Origin: Paramecium tetraurelia
Lineage: Eukaryota; Ciliophora; Oligohymenophorea; Peniculida; Parameciidae
Length of the DNA stretch: 64,000 nucleotides
Assembly (NCBI RefSeq): GCF_000165425.1
Contig: NW_001799177.1
Coordinates: 124,001 to 188,000 of the forward strand
Direction of reading: 5' to 3'
This document shows, piece by piece, positions 23,717 to 34,883 of this stretch. How positions within the stretch are numbered: the stretch's first letter is position 1; every line of letters begins with the position of its first letter. The notes beneath the pieces are model-generated. The model was given only the letters and a program-made list of their open reading frames with translations, made no database searches and was not told the DNA's origin. The position numbers were made by a program, and so were the translations under genes.

Positions 23717-26032
23717 TCAAAATTTATTAAATCCACTTGGTCTGCTTTTAAACTTCTATATTTCGATCTAATGTCTTGCTACTACTTAATTAGTGCTTCT
23801 ATCTTGACTCCTACTTGAAGGTTATGACGTATTGTCCTTAACTCCAATTCTATTTTAGTATATACATATAGACATACCTCATTTACGAAGTACTTTACTG
23901 TTTCTTAGCAGTTTATGATGCCAATTTTGGGGCTGGCCTTTTCTTGTATTTAGAATTGCTATCAATGCTCTGAGAAGAATCACATTATTTATTAGCTTTA
24001 AGAGAATTTAAATAATCTTATTGAACCTTATCCTCTTTCTCCTGCAATCTTTTTTCTTTAACTTCATCTATATGTATTTGGTTTGACTCTATTACAACGA
24101 TCATTTCATCGACTAATTTCGAAATGGTTTGCCCCTTTAAAGTTTTCAACAATTTGTATTGACTTTGATCGATTAAATAATGGGCGACATGTGGCAATAT
24201 TTTAATTAAATTTATTACAACATCTACTATTTTATCTGCATATAGGTTGACAAATATATTAAACTTAAATAGGGGTTATTATACTTACATTTAAATAATT
24301 AAACTACTTTTTGCTTATGTATTTTGGTAATGCATTGATGAACCACAAATATTTGATTTTTTTATTAGAATTTCCCTTGTAAAATTATTAATTCATAGTA
24401 TCTTTGATGTTCTGTTGGATCTCATAATCTTGACAGGTGTAAAAAAAATGGGCTAAAATCTCCATAGCTAAGCTTTCATTTTGAATGCATGTTTATTATT
24501 GGTACAGAATTGGCAAATAGTATTTAACAAATTACCTTGGCTTAACAAATCTCATAAAATGTTTGACTTAAGTTAGAAATCTTTCATTGTTTATATAATT
24601 GTGGTGACACTTTTCGAATAGTTTTGCAAAATCTTAAAAAATGGCTTTAAATTATTTTTGCTTGTATATAAATTGGATATGTTACAATTTTATCTAAGGA
24701 TGCAAGAATTCCCTCATTTAATAAGGTCTCAATAATTTTGGCGAATTGAATTTGCAGAATCAACTTCAAATTTTCAGAGCCCACAACGTTTGTTATACCA
24801 AAAAATATTTAAGTTGAAATGAAGCTATACTTAATTATAAATTTTGTTTACATCAAAGGGTTTGATCAATTCGTGCAGGATGGAACAAGCAAAAATCCTA
24901 TTCTCCTCCTCATCTTCGTCGACGATGATACAAAAAGGCTAGATTAATTAGCAGTTCAATTGGACGTCTTTAATTAAAGCGAGAAACCCTGGTAAATTGT
25001 ACAAATAATAGTATCTGATGATTTGACTCTGATGCTATCCGAATTTCACAAATAAATTAATCAAATTTTATTTAAATTCTAAATTGACTTAGTCCTTTAT
25101 TGCAAGGAAGGCAACACCACAATATGCCAGAGATGTAGAAAGAACATCCTCATTTTAAGTGGATAAGCAATCAATGAACATCTGAGTAGCATTAAACTTA
25201 AATCAGATAGAAAATATTACAACACACTCAATCGCATTAAGTTTCTGATAATGTACAAATAAGGTTTGAATCATCTATTTTTTTACTTATGGACAATTGT
25301 CATATATGAGTGGGAGGAACTTGTCTTGCAAATATTAATGAATAAGACAAGGACTCAACCTTTCAATCAGACAAGAAAAGACATCTCCAGCTATTATAGC
25401 TCTGACCTCGCTGTCATTATCGTTGCATAGTTATCGAACTCTATCCAATATGGGTCCTTGAATCTTATCCCCTAATAAGTTAGCTACTTAAATTATCAAC
25501 ATAGCTCCAATCAATCTACCGACTTCGGGTTGTCGAGGAGTCGACATTTCGATGATTATTTTCTCAATATGATCTTAATAGTCTTTATAATTGAATTAAT
25601 GAATAAGATTTCCAAAGGTTGGTATCCACGAATCTGCATATTTCATATTGTATAATTAAATAAAATGAAGGACCAGAGGCATCAGTTCTTTGCTATAGCA
25701 TTTTATATTCTTGAGGGAAATCCCAGCGGCTACGATAAGTTCTTCGCTTTATTCCATAAGATCTGCTTGAACCACATTATATAATTAATTGAAACCCTCT
25801 TTCAACAGTCTGCCCAAATTGGAGTAAATCTATCTATTTTTAGAATATCATACAGCCAATTTCTATCTTTGTTGCCCTTTGGTTAATATAATTTAAGCTC
25901 TCTTAATCTCTGACAAATTCTCTTCAAGGATAAGTTTTTTAATTTCATCTCCTTTCTAAGATAACTCAAATACTGTACATCTAAAGAGACTCGTATTTCA
26001 GTCACTAAAAAATCATAGGATTCAATAGCCAT
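23717..26032 (-). CDS. HEAT-repeat protein, possibly a phosphatase regulatory subunit
   Basis: A roughly 740-residue helical-repeat protein. Well-read segments show HEAT-type helix pairs (GRLIGAMLIIQVANLLGDKI, then LDRVRQLCNDNDSEVRAIIA). The C-terminal ~150 residues are charged, low-complexity sequence ending SGFNKF before TGA 23717-23719. Introns include one of 20 nt near 25.8 kb and one of 28 nt (GTATGT...AAATAG) near 23.87 kb; others in the 24.2-24.9 kb stretch are not resolved. The repeat layout recalls PP2A-A/PP4R4 scaffold subunits, but importin-type repeats cannot be excluded. The start at 26032 (MAIESYDFLV) is chosen because it precedes the first helical repeat; an in-frame start at 26089 is possible. 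Confidence 0.7.
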
Positions 26033-26089
26033 TTGGTTGATAATTAAAATTATAAATAATTTGTTTCTAATACTGAAGAAACGATTCAC

Positions 26090-26683
26090 TAAAAAATTAA
26101 AGCATCTAATTAAATTATCATTTTGGTTTCCAAAGAATAATCATTGCAAGTAAATAATTCATTAAGCAAGACTGAAGAAAATACTAAGAGCATTAAAGTA
26201 AAATTAATGCATGTGTATTTTGAATTGTTAAATTACTTTAGAAACTCGTATTACAATATATTCAGCGATCAAAATTTTACATTAAAAATGAAATAATGAA
26301 AATGTTCTTAGATCTCCCCTAATCAAAATTTTCAAAAAACACCGAGAAATTGATATTTTAATCATTCAGAAAGAACGATTAAGTCAAATTAATTGAGACA
26401 TAAGCTCAATCAGTAATTAATCTAAAAAAACCCATCAATATATTTATATAGATAATTCATTAAATTATTTTTACAACTTTAATTGAAAATTAAGGCTACA
26501 AAGAGATATTGTAAGTTTTATACTAATAAAAGGATCCATAAACTAAAATCTTATTTGATGTTCCCTCATTAGTGTGATTATTTAATCAATTATGGTATTC
26601 ATCAGATACTGTTCATTTCTGCTTGTAGCTTTTAACTTAAAAATTATATTATTGTGAAGTAAGAATTATTAAATTTAAAAAAC
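26090..26683. other. Intergenic, nothing recognised
   Basis: AT-rich spacer between the divergent HEAT-repeat and sirtuin genes. It must hold both promoters; no element could be named. Confidence 0.5.
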
Positions 26684-27787
26684 ATGGACAATCAAGAATA
26701 AAAATAATACTAAAAATTTGATTGGGAAGAATATGAAAGAAAAAGAGCAATTGAAATGGAGTAGTATGAAAGAATATAAAAAGAAATAAAAGAAACTTAG
26801 GAAAGGTCAAGGCAAACTTTATAAAGCTTAGAGGTTACTTTCAAAAATTTAGATGATGCTAAAGCACAAGCTCGATAGACAGTTGAAAACATAGATAATT
26901 TTAAGAAATAGTTCAGTGATGCTATGGATAAACTATTAGACAAGATCGGAAAATCAATGGGTGCAAATAGTATTAAAGCAGATGAATAAAATCCTAAAAC
27001 TGCTAAAGAAGTGACTGTTGAGTAAGCATAAAAATTGTTGACTAAGAATGTGTTAATATTATGTGGAGCAGGTTTAAGTCATGCAAGTGGCATTCCCACA
27101 TTTAGAGGCAAAGATGGGTATTGGACTAAAGGAACAGATACATACTAATGTCAAAAAGTATTGACAAAAGATTTTTTAACAAGCAACCCAGATTTATGTT
27201 GGGAATGGCATAGGGACTTTTAAAAGATGCTAATTAATAAAAAACCGAATGCTGGACATACAGCAATTGCTAATTATAAAAAGAAGAATCCAAATACTTT
27301 AATTGTGTCATAAAACATCGACAACATGCTCACTTCTATTTTACCACAAAAATAAATTAAAAATGGTCATTATGAATCAATCTATGAAATCCATGGTAAT
27401 ATCAAATATATGAGATGCTTCAAAGAATGCACCTTAGAATAGGATGAGTTAGCCACTCTCTATGAAATGCCAGATCTCACTAAGAATTTAAAACCTAAAT
27501 GTCCAAAATGTGGGGAGGATGCAAGACCTCACATTTTATTCTTCGATGAATCCTATACTAACGAAAATTGTAGATTTCAGGAGTTATAGGATAAATATTA
27601 AAACTATGACACCATCATTGTAGTTGGCACAATGCTTGAAACTGGATGTGCTAAATCGACTGTTTGCTAGTTTATTAGTAAAAAGGCAACTATAATTGAA
27701 ATCAACCCAGAGCCTATAATTGAAGTTGGAAATACTTATCAAATAAAGGGAAAATCAGAAGTTATCTTACCAAAATTATTGAAATGA
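26684..27787 (+). CDS. Sirtuin (NAD-dependent protein deacylase)
   Basis: An uninterrupted frame of 367 residues. The first ~100 residues are a charged coiled coil ([20 protein letters not shown]). The sirtuin core follows: [15 protein letters not shown] (about residue 127, NAD binding), QNID (about 210), IHG with the catalytic histidine (about 237), two zinc-binding cysteine pairs (CFKEC and CPKC), GTMLETG and IEINPEP. All catalytic and zinc residues are present. Sirtuins remove acetyl or other acyl groups from lysines using NAD. The N-terminal coiled coil is not part of the usual fold and may mediate partner binding. Absence of introns is unusual among its neighbours. Confidence 0.95.
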
Positions 27788-28144
27788 ATTTGTTGTATGC
27801 ATGTATTTATTGTATCCATATATTTGTTGTCTAAATAAAAATCTCATTATAATACTGCTAGTGCATCTGCATTAACTTTCTTTCAACCTTCATATTTCAA
27901 AATCCATTTTACCTTTATTTATCTAAATTGCCTTGATAGTATTTTAAATTCTTGAAAATAATACTGAAAACAGTGTTATTTAACTAAAAGTTTCATTGAA
28001 CATATTTGATCAACATTTTTTAACGTTCATTTAGTAGTTAAACAATATATTGAATTTAGGTAAGTATTCTATATAAAAGTTCAACAATATGGAATAATAT
28101 GGCCTTTTAATCGAAAAAGTTGATGAGATCATTTAATATATTTA
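27788..28144. other. Intergenic, nothing recognised
   Basis: AT-rich spacer; no gene or RNA seen. Confidence 0.5.
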
Positions 28145-29332
28145 ATGAAAAATATTCTTATAACAGTTTTATTAGTAACAATAGTTACTGCAAGTCTAAG
28201 AGGATCAGGCCGAAAGGAACATGGTCATCACAGAGATCAGTACTCAGAAAGATAAGGAACCTATTCAAATTTGGGTGAAGAAGAATATATTGCTTATGCT
28301 AGTGAAGATGGATACACACTTTACGATAGTGGCGATAATTATACCCTTTACGACAATCACAACAGTGACGAAAATGACGATATATATAATCATAATGACA
28401 GTGAAGATAAATATACACTTTACGATAGTGATGATAAATATACTCTATATGACAGTGAAGATTCATATACTCCTTACATAGTTTATGATAGTGAATCTAG
28501 TAGCTCATCTAGTAGCTCATCTAGTAGTTCATCTAGTAGTTCATCTAGTGATAGCAGCTCAGATAGCGAATCTGAGTCTTAGGAATTTGAACATAGAAGA
28601 AATGAAAGAGGACACAAATTTGAAAGAAGAGGACCTAGAGGAGGACCTAAAAGAGGACCAAGAGGAGGACCTAGAGAAGGACCAAGAGGAGGACCAAGAG
28701 GAGGACCTAGAGGAGAACCAAGACAAGGTAGAGAAGGACCTATAGAAGGACCAAGAGGAGGTAGGTTCCATAATAGAGACCAATAAAACAATAATAAAAA
28801 TTGTACAAGACCTCATAGACCTTAAGATGAATTCTCAAGACAAGTATTCTAGAATTTAAGAAAAACTGGATAAGTGATTTTAGATGAATGGAACCCCACT
28901 GAAGACCCATCACTTAAAAATGAGATCAGAGCTGTTTTAATTGGAAATTTAGAAAACTTGTTACCTGTTGCTGAAGTTCTAATTCCCACAGAAGTTGCTT
29001 CTGGACCTGCTGAGCCAATTAATGTAGTCTAAAGATAGCATCACTCACATCCTCATCCACCTCCTCCTCCTCCTCCATAACCAGAGGATGAGTTCGCTAG
29101 ATAGGTTTTCGAAACTCTTCACTAGATTGGATTCGAAATTCTTGAATAATGGAGAATAGAGTAGGATGTAGAAGTTAAAAATCAAATTAGAGCAAATTTG
29201 ATCTAATAACTTAGTGATCTTATCCCAGCTCAATCATCAGAAGTATCAACCACCATTTTAGATAACCCACTTTAACTTGAAATTGAATAAGTTAATCCAA
29301 CTCCAAGATTAGCTGATGAAAATGGAAATTGA
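28145..29332 (+). CDS. Secreted low-complexity protein with a duplicated ~47-residue domain
   Basis: An intron-free frame of 395 residues. It starts with a signal peptide (KNILITVLLVTIVTASLRG). Next come tyrosine-aspartate repeats (YTLYDS, four or more), a serine run of about 18, an SDSESES patch, and a Gly-Pro-Arg stretch of GPRGGP units. Two copies of one domain follow, at about residues 228-275 (DEFSRQVFQNL...IRAVL) and 315-363 (DEFARQVFETL...IRANL), identical at about 23 of 47 positions and split by an HPHPPPPPPP linker. No cysteine pattern or enzyme motif is evident. It may be an extracellular matrix or granule protein. The duplicated domain is not one I recognise. Confidence 0.85.
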
Positions 29333-29343
29333 TATTTAAATAA

Positions 29344-30117
29344 TCATAATAATAATTCATTTATATATAATTTTTAGCAAATTTTCACAGTTTCACCCTC
29401 TCTAATATAGCTACCTAAGCCTGTACTTTTACCAAATTAATTGCTTCATCATAAATTAATATAAAAAGTTAGGGATTGTTTATCAATTATTTATGAATTA
29501 AGCAGATTAATCAATTATTAATTATAATTAGTAGAAATAAGTTGAAGTTCTAATTGAAAATACCTCCATTCCCATTAAGTCTTACATAAATTTAAATTAC
29601 TTTCTTTGAAAAAGTGGAAATTCATAATTAATAAACATTAGTATTCTTGTTAAAACTTGATATTATAAATATTTTTCTTCCTAATGTAACAGATAAAATA
29701 ATAACACCATTTTACATATTAGGAATCCGATACATCTTAAATCTGATCGATATTTTCCTTTTATTGTATTAATCTATAATAGTTGTTGCTAATTATGACG
29801 TATTTATAATTATCATTTTTATCAAAGAGTTCCTAAATAACTTAATATATTAATTCTTAGATTAAGTGTAGGAATATAGAATCTAAGCATTTTGTTTTAT
29901 ATATATTATTTATTAAATTATGGACTGATTTATTATTTTAATTTTTATTTAGTAATATTCTTGAATCTTTTATATACATATTTCAATTTATATAATTTAA
30001 ACAATTGAATTTTAGTGATATAAAAAGGACTTTCTTATAAATATGTATAAATTTATTATTTAATTAGTATCTTTCTATAGAATTATATTATATACAACCA
30101 TCCAATTCCATAAATAA
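29344..30117 (-). other. Unresolved minus-strand coding islands
   Basis: Protein-like islands appear on the minus strand (for example NDNYKYVIISNNYYRLIQQ and, just before TGA at 29344-29346, GLGSYIREGETVKIC), but I could not connect them by GT-AG introns. This may be a decayed gene or one whose introns I failed to place. No family is assigned. Confidence 0.3.
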
Positions 30118-30752
30118 TCATAATTATATCAATCCCTTTTAAAAATTAAAGCAATTCTAATTTAATTTTACCAACGTTACATCTACCTGATCCTAATTGT
30201 ATTGTTCCTTATCTTATAAATATAGGATTTGCTTAATTTATAATCTCTTCTCACTCTATTTAAATTTCTAGTAAATCTCTATTAACCTCATTTATAATTT
30301 AATCTAATTTATCATTTTTATTCCTTCTTCTTTTTATAATCCTTTACTTCTATTCATTTGTTTTTCCAGATTAAATGCTGAAGTTGTCATTTATTCTTTT
30401 AAAATTTAGATTATAAATTTAATATCATTTCTAATTTTCTGCATCTTATTTGTCTCGATATTTTCTAGGCTTAATTAATAAGCCTGATTTATTCAATAGT
30501 TCTAGAAATTATTATAAAATTATCAGATTTTGAACAATTAAAATCAGAAATTGCATTTTCTTCATTCTCCAATTCTATTTTTTTTATTTGAAATTCTGAT
30601 TATGAAAAAAGTTGATTTAAAGTTGATTTCTAATATGAATAATATTAAAGATCTGCGATATTGATATATTTCAGAGACAATATTAATTATTTATTGTTTT
30701 TAAACAAGTCAGCAATATTTTCCAAAAAGGGAATTTAATTTCAATATTATTT
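30118..30752 (-). pseudogene. Coiled-coil protein gene, frame broken
   Basis: Minus-strand frames encode a helical protein: FLENIADLFKNNKQLILSL, then IELENEENAISDFN, then MTTSAFNLEKQMNRSKGLQ, ending at TGA 30118-30120. The first part and the last part are in different frames and no GT-AG pair lies between them, so a small insertion or deletion near 30.40 kb is likely. An upstream ATG at about 30770 is followed within six codons by an in-frame TGA. This looks like a decaying gene, although an assembly error would give the same picture. It may form one unit with the islands on its left. No known domain. Confidence 0.45.
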
Positions 30753-30821
30753 GTAATTCATAAATAAGATAAATAATATATTGATTATGATTTAATTTAA
30801 TGGTGTATTAATTAATTATTA

Positions 30822-32312
30822 TCATATGATATAACTAGTTTTTATTTTATTTGTTACTTCATCCAAACTGGACTTTTTATTTTATTATTATTATTTTAAA
30901 AGTCTATTTTGAAAATTTTGAACTAAAGCAGATTTATTACTATTATGCATAGAGGTAGCTTGATTGCAATAATTTAGACTACTAAATTATGAGAAATTTT
31001 CATCATTCCTTTTGGTAATTTGTTGGCTATTTAAAATAAATGAAAATATTACCTTATCCTTGGTCTACTATGGATATGAAAGGTTTCTTCAATCCTTTCA
31101 ACAGAATTGCTATATGTGTATTTGATTTCTTTCTATTCTTCTTTCTATGTATTTATTTAAAAAGCAACAATCAATAAAGTAACATTATCACTACTTTTTT
31201 TATAGATTGCCTCTTTCAAAACTGAGTCAACAGCAGTAGATAGTATTGAATGCAAGTTAGATTTTGTATTATTTTAAATGTCTTGCCAAATTATATTAAC
31301 TACGTCTCCTGATGACATTTTATCAAAAATCCCATCACCTAAACATAAGCTAAAATTATTTACATCCCAAAACAATGAAATCATGATCTTAATTAATTTT
31401 AAATATTTTGACATCCGGTTCAGATATCACAACCTTTGAATTTCCCCCAAATTATTCGAATTTAGCCTCAATATCTCCAAAAGTCCTTGAAACTGATAAC
31501 CTCCCTGGCATAACTCTAACTGGTCCTGTAACTTAAGTTCCTTCTTCATTAACGCCTTAAGTTTGATATATTTTTCCTCCTCCTCTCTAAATTCTCTCTA
31601 CTTCTGTTTCTGGTTTATGATCAATTGATAGATTTGTGACTCTTTTCCCTTTTTGAGAACTTAATACAGCTCTACTATCTCCTACATTCGCAACATAACA
31701 AACATCTCCAACAATCAGACAAACTATAGCACAAGATCCACTTCTTTCTTGGATTCCTTTTGAATATTGATCCAATGCATAGGCTAAAAAATGGTTTTCT
31801 GCTGCTTCAAATCCTTTTTTTATGGCTCCAACAGGATTCCATGGAAATTCAGGTTCTTTTATTACAAATTAATGTAAAGTGTCTCTTAAAAAGTCAGCAC
31901 AAGCTGCTCCACCATGTCCATCGTATACTCCAAAAAATGAACATTTGGGCCAATTTTCTGTTGCTCTATTTTATGGTTTTACAATATTCAAAATTATAGA
32001 AACTCTATCTTCATTATAATCTCTCACAATTCCTTAATTTGTATTTGCAGCATAAGCTCTAATTATTCCATTTCGACCTGATGAACATTTTGTTGGTTCA
32101 TAGTTAGGCAAGACTGCTTATTTTTTAAGTGATTATTCTTCCAAACTTGAGAAATTTAACTCTAATGTTTTTCTTACAGGTTGTTTTATTAATGGAGACA
32201 CATCATATTTTTAATAAGATTTGTTTTAACTCTCGAAAGGTCGTTTAGGGTTTATATCTTTTTACAGATACTTATTCAAAAAGGATGGGGCGTCGCGTGA
32301 TTTATAATTCAT
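30822..32312 (-). CDS. PP2C-type protein phosphatase
   Basis: Two introns (25 and 26 nt, both TAG) are removed to give 479 residues. The PP2C core runs from about residue 85: RAYAANTNQGIVRDYNEDR, FFGVYDGHGGAACADF, GSCAIVCLI, VANVGDSRAVL, SRTFGDIE, VLGCDGIFD and SSDNVTLLIV. All metal-binding aspartates are in place, so it should be an active Mg/Mn-dependent Ser/Thr phosphatase. The N-terminal 80 residues are basic and unstructured (NYKSRDAPSF). A C-terminal extension of ~100 residues is rich in Asn, Ser and Gln (LLKQQQQNKKSSLDE). No signal peptide or membrane segment is seen. Confidence 0.93.
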
Positions 32313-32654
32313 TAGTTATATTAATAAATTTGAATTTATATTTACATAATGACCAACGGATAAATTCTAAATGATATAAAATGATCTAAACATTTAATCA
32401 TAAAAAATGGATAATCAACTCAATGTTCCAAGAACCTTTAATTAATTAAAACCATTATCAAAGATAATTTCTTTGTAATCAAAACATTTATGAATTTCTT
32501 CAGATATATATGTAAGATTTACTTACTCATAAAGAGATCTAATACTAATATAATTTTAATTAACGTTGAAGGAATCTTTAATAAAGTGCTCTTTATATTC
32601 GATCATTTAGGATTTCTGATTATAATTTATAAATTATAAAAAATTCTATAAAAA

Positions 32655-32768
32655 ATGAATATGATCAGAGGCAAAAATGGTGATGATTTTTGTATGCAAA
32701 ATTTAATATTAAGTTGGGTTGCCTAAAGCTAATTAAAATTAAAACTAGAACCAGATTAAAAAGAATGA
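32655..32768 (+). CDS. Possible tiny gene, paralogue of the next
   Basis: A short frame from ATG 32655 begins MNMIRGKNGDDF, closely like MDMVRGLNGVDW of the gene at 33064, with a GTA intron donor at the same place. As an unspliced frame it ends at 32768 (37 codons). The true 3' part is unclear. It could be a decayed tandem copy. Confidence 0.25.
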
Positions 32769-33063
32769 AAGAGAAAATAATGATGATCGAGCAAATAAAT
32801 AGATGTAAAACACTATTTAATAAGCTATAAAATAAGACGATAATAAAGAATAACATAAATGATTTATATTAATAAACATATTTTATCATATATCTGGTAT
32901 TAGTTGTAAGGACTTTGATATTTATTCAAGTTTCCATCAATTTATATTTTGGTGCAATTTAAATCTCAATGTTTTTAATTTTATAATACTTATTGTCAAC
33001 TCAATTAAGATGTATCTAATTATACTTTTATTTCAAGATATTGATATATATTTTTATAAATTA

Positions 33064-33269
33064 ATGGACATGGTTAGAGGGTTGAATGGAGTTGATTGGG
33101 GTAATTTATTATTTAATTAAAAGATGATATTTACGATGAGAATAATAAAAAAGATGGTAAATAAGAAAATAATAAAGATCAGAAAGGGCAATAAGAAAAT
33201 ATGAAATAAAATTTAGAGAAAGCAATAAAAGATTTAAAATAGGAAGAATAATTCGAAGAAAAAAAGTGA
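33064..33269 (+). CDS. Small charged protein
   Basis: ATG at 33064 begins MDMVRGLNGVDW. A 23-nt intron (GTAATT...AAAAG) then joins to an open exon rich in Asp, Lys, Gln and Glu (DDIYDENNKKDGKQ, then NLEKAIKDLKQEEQFEEKK) ending at TGA 33267-33269; total 60 residues. No family recognised. The frame, intron and composition fit together, but the gene is short. The similar start 400 bp upstream suggests a tandem duplication. Confidence 0.45.
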
Positions 33270-33391
33270 ATTAGATAAAAAATATTAGCTTATTAATTAT
33301 ATTACGATAATTGTAGTAATATTCTCAAAACTTAGCTATATATGTATTAAATAATTACAATTTACTAATTTTTATATACATGAAATATCTA

Positions 33392-34680
33392 TCATAATGG
33401 TTTTACTTTAATTACATTACCAGACCCTATAATTTATCTAATATAAAGGTAAATTGTACTAATCAATGCTTAAGATCAGAAAATGCCCTAATTCAAAGGA
33501 TACATTAAATTTTTCCAAACAAACTGGTTCTGGAAGCTTTCATATTTAGTAAGAATCTACCTTTATTTTAAGTCCTCCTGATTACTTCGATTTTAAGAAA
33601 TCTTAAGTTTATTTTTTACCATCTATATTAATATATTCAACATTTGTAACTTCGAAAGGAGATTGAATACCGTAAATATTTAAGTAACCTTAGTATCCGC
33701 TTGTTATAATTAACGATGATTGTTTTTGACTCTCTAATTAAATGTCAACTAACATCTCTTTACTAAGAAAACAAGACGTATAATGTGGAAGTGATAAAAC
33801 ATCTCCAATTTTCAGTTTTGTATTTTGATCTACTTAAATCTAAAATTAGTAAGTAAGGTAGCTTTACTTATATCAAATCGTTTTAAGAAATATTGGATTA
33901 TTCATTATCAATCGAATCCATAACTCTAATAACCTAAACACTAGTTTTTTACAGTGTAGAGTTCAAATTTAATGGATTTTCTATTTATTTTAGTTGTCCA
34001 CTTAAAACTTTACACTCATAAGCTGAATTACATCTATTTGATACATCTAATATTCTAATTCTCAATATATCTTGAAAATTATTCAATTTAGTAGAAGTAA
34101 TCTCTTCTATCAAAGACTTACCTTAATACCATTAACATTCTATTTTGGATATGTTAGTGAATGATTTAGAATCAATAGGAATTACAGTATATTATAAATT
34201 AGTAATTAAGGATTACAATGTATTTTGGATAAAATCGAATCTCTCTTTGCTCCAATTGCAACTATTCATATTAGTGATAGCAAAGATGACTTTGTAATTT
34301 TGTTTAAGCAATTTCACAGCATCAAAATTAAAAAAGAAACTATTGTCTATTTGATTTTCAAAGACTCCCTTTTTAGCATTGAACAGAAACATCAAAACTT
34401 CAAAATTTTATGCTTTCATTAAAACATCAGAATAAACGATTTTTGACTCTTCAAAATAAATATTGTAATTCTCTGAACTAAATGAACAACGAGTAACTTA
34501 AGAAGAATATAAATCAGATTCGAATTTATCCATAGCTTCTTCTTCATCAATCTCCTCATCTGAATCTTCCTGATATAATTAATTATTAAATTTTAAATTT
34601 TCTTTTTTTAACGCCTTCAATAGTTCAGTTTTACCAGACTCGCATCTTCCATAAATTATTACATTGATTTTTTTGGTCAT
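33392..34680 (-). CDS. Divergent eEF1A/eRF3/HBS1-like translational GTPase
   Basis: 404 residues after introns of 28, 24 and 22 nt. The P-loop is YGRCESGKTE at residue ~10. FLFNAKKGVFE corresponds to the VVDAKKGEFE region of eEF1A, and ITNMNSCNWSKERFDFIQ to its NKMD...W...RF segment. Beta-barrel domain 2 (FQDILRIRILDV, KIGDVLSLP) and domain 3 (PEPVCLEKFNVSFELGHFL, ending IIGSGNVIKVKPL) follow. The switch-II DxxG motif is not found and NKxD is TNMN, so GTP hydrolysis may be lost or altered. An acidic insert (EDSDEEIDEEEAMD) replaces switch I. One intron ends AAAG. It may be a ribosome-rescue relative or a pseudo-GTPase. Confidence 0.78.
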
Positions 34681-34883
34681 TTGTTATTCTGATTATTGAA
34701 TCATTAATTATAATAATTAACATTATAAATAAATTTATTAATTTTCTATAAAATGGGTTTGACAAAATAAGATATTAATTATATTTGTATAAATATGTGA
34801 TTTATTATAAATTCTCATACTTTATGAAGGAATGGTTGAAATTTGAATTATTTTTAACCAATTGGAGATTAGCTGCTTTGCAA

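Noticed and set aside
28559-28816. Minus-strand open frames rich in Ser or Gly-Pro-Leu
   Set aside because: They mirror the GPRGGP and poly-Ser codons of the secreted protein on the plus strand.
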